DNA from: Burkholderiaceae bacterium
Lineage (GTDB): Bacteria > Pseudomonadota > Gammaproteobacteria > Burkholderiales > Burkholderiaceae_A
Assembly (NCBI GenBank): GCA_018882785.1
Contig: VERI01000005.1
Coordinates: 26,435 to 90,434 of the forward strand
Length of the DNA: 64,000 nucleotides
Direction: 5' to 3'
The position numbers were made by a program, and so were the translations under genes. This document shows positions 63,540-64,000 of the stretch, piece after piece. The notes beneath the pieces are model-generated. The model made no database searches and was not told the DNA's origin. It saw only the letters and a list, made by a program, of their open reading frames with translations. How positions within the stretch are numbered: the first letter of the stretch is position 1; the number at the start of each line of letters is the position of its first letter.

Positions 63540-64000
63540 CCGGCTCGATTTTGGCGATTGCCAACGCCAGCCACTTCACACCATCTCGTTTAAAGTGAAT
63601 CTGTGCGCGGGCATCCTCGCCTGAACCCTCAAGGGCCACGATCACGCCTTGACCAAATCGGGCATGAGACACGTTCTGCCCCACACGAAACCCGCTGTCA
63701 TGTGCCCCCAGGTTCACCGCCTTTCCGGCGCCGCCAGGCCCTGACCCAGATCCATTAGCGTTGCCCGCAGACGATCGCCCCGCCGCGCTGCGGCCCGAGG
63801 ACCATCCGCCGGATCGGCCGCTATAGCCATAAGAAGATCCGCCCTCGTAGTTCACGAAGCCACCCGCGGCAGCCGCGCCGTTTAGGCGTGGTGTGAGCCA
63901 ACGGACATGAGACTCTGGAAGCTCATCCAAAAAGCGGCTGCGCATGTTGTACCGCGTCTGGCCGTGCAACATTCTGGTCTGGGCCAACGAAATATAGAGC
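63535..64000 (-). CDS. uvrD: DNA helicase II UvrD, C-terminal part
   Basis: This is the C-terminal 155 residues of a gene that continues beyond the right edge. Reading in from the edge, LYISLAQTRMLHGQ and NMRSRFLDELPE are the end of the UvrD/PcrA helicase core. A Gly/Ser-rich linker follows, then a Tudor-like domain (VGQNVSHARFGQGVIVALEG). The complete helicase unwinds DNA in nucleotide excision and mismatch repair. The Gly/Ser linker is longer than in E. coli UvrD but common in betaproteobacteria. The stop codon is TAA at 63535. Confidence 0.88.
   Translation of the reverse strand, partial: LYISLAQTRMLHGQTRYNMRSRFLDELPESHVRWLTPRLNGAAAAGGFVNYEGGSSYGYSGRSGGWSSGRSAAGRSSAGNANGSGSGPGGAGKAVNLGAHDSGFRVGQNVSHARFGQGVIVALEGSGEDARAQIHFKRDGVKWLALAIAKIEPA

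Overview
The window looks like a chromosomal segment of a betaproteobacterium close to the Burkholderiales. This rests on protein families and gene order: a Bug-type tricarboxylate receptor, a BPSS1780-type membrane protein, a double-length UvrA, recG next to oxyR, radC/rpmB/rpmG next to fkpB/ispH, and lptG-lptF facing pepA-holC-valS. No rRNA or complete marker set is present, so the genus is not assigned. Coding density is very high, and most genes sit in tight, overlapping operons.

Layout. 1-5016 (minus): a seven-gene run, yihY-CBS protein-surE-pcm-nlpD-exonuclease-rlmD. It resembles the classic surE-pcm-nlpD-rpoS cluster but has no rpoS. 5066-6082 (plus): wrbA and a DUF2069 protein. 6073-13876 (mostly minus): dusA, a histone-deacetylase-like hydrolase, tRNA-Arg(CCT), a secreted trypsin-like protease overlapping cysM, then oxyR-recG-ridA and an NnrU-type membrane protein. 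13934-17060: a small Cys protein, tRNA-Thr(CGT), ispH-fkpB, and divergently radC, rpmB and rpmG. rpmG is only 55 codons long.

17198-27467 (minus): a twelve-gene Tad/Flp pilus operon. It has two Flp-like prepilins, two further proteins with the G-x4-E prepilin motif, a TadG-like protein, CpaB, a secretin, an FHA-TadA ATPase fusion, TadB, TadC, a DUF192-like protein and an unrecognised 185-residue protein. No tadZ, tadV or tadD is present.

27602-49290: a ZIP transporter, a dienelactone hydrolase and polA (minus). Divergent from them is glnS - quinone oxidoreductase - His-rich metal-binding protein - giant UvrA. Then come an oxidoreductase and lptG-lptF (minus), and pepA-holC-valS (plus). 49291-49628 is a non-coding stretch with three 64-bp tandem repeats and long inverted repeats, part of which recurs after uvrA. 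49629-52521: tusA and alaS (minus).

52718-63452 (plus): an apparent organic-acid uptake and catabolic region. It holds TctB and TctA, a beta-hydroxyacid dehydrogenase, then thrB and a membrane protein, then a GntR regulator, a TctC/Bug receptor, two enolase-superfamily enzymes, a fumarylacetoacetate-hydrolase-family protein and a D-2-hydroxyacid dehydrogenase. A near-perfect 24-bp palindrome lies between the regulator and the receptor gene. The window ends in the C-terminus of UvrD (minus), preceded by a 16-bp periodic array.

The most unusual items are the Tad operon composition, the His-rich protein translationally coupled to a four-ATPase UvrA, the convergent-intergenic repeats, and the sugar-acid-like catabolic cluster. 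All functions are read from sequence motifs by eye. No database search or computation was run.
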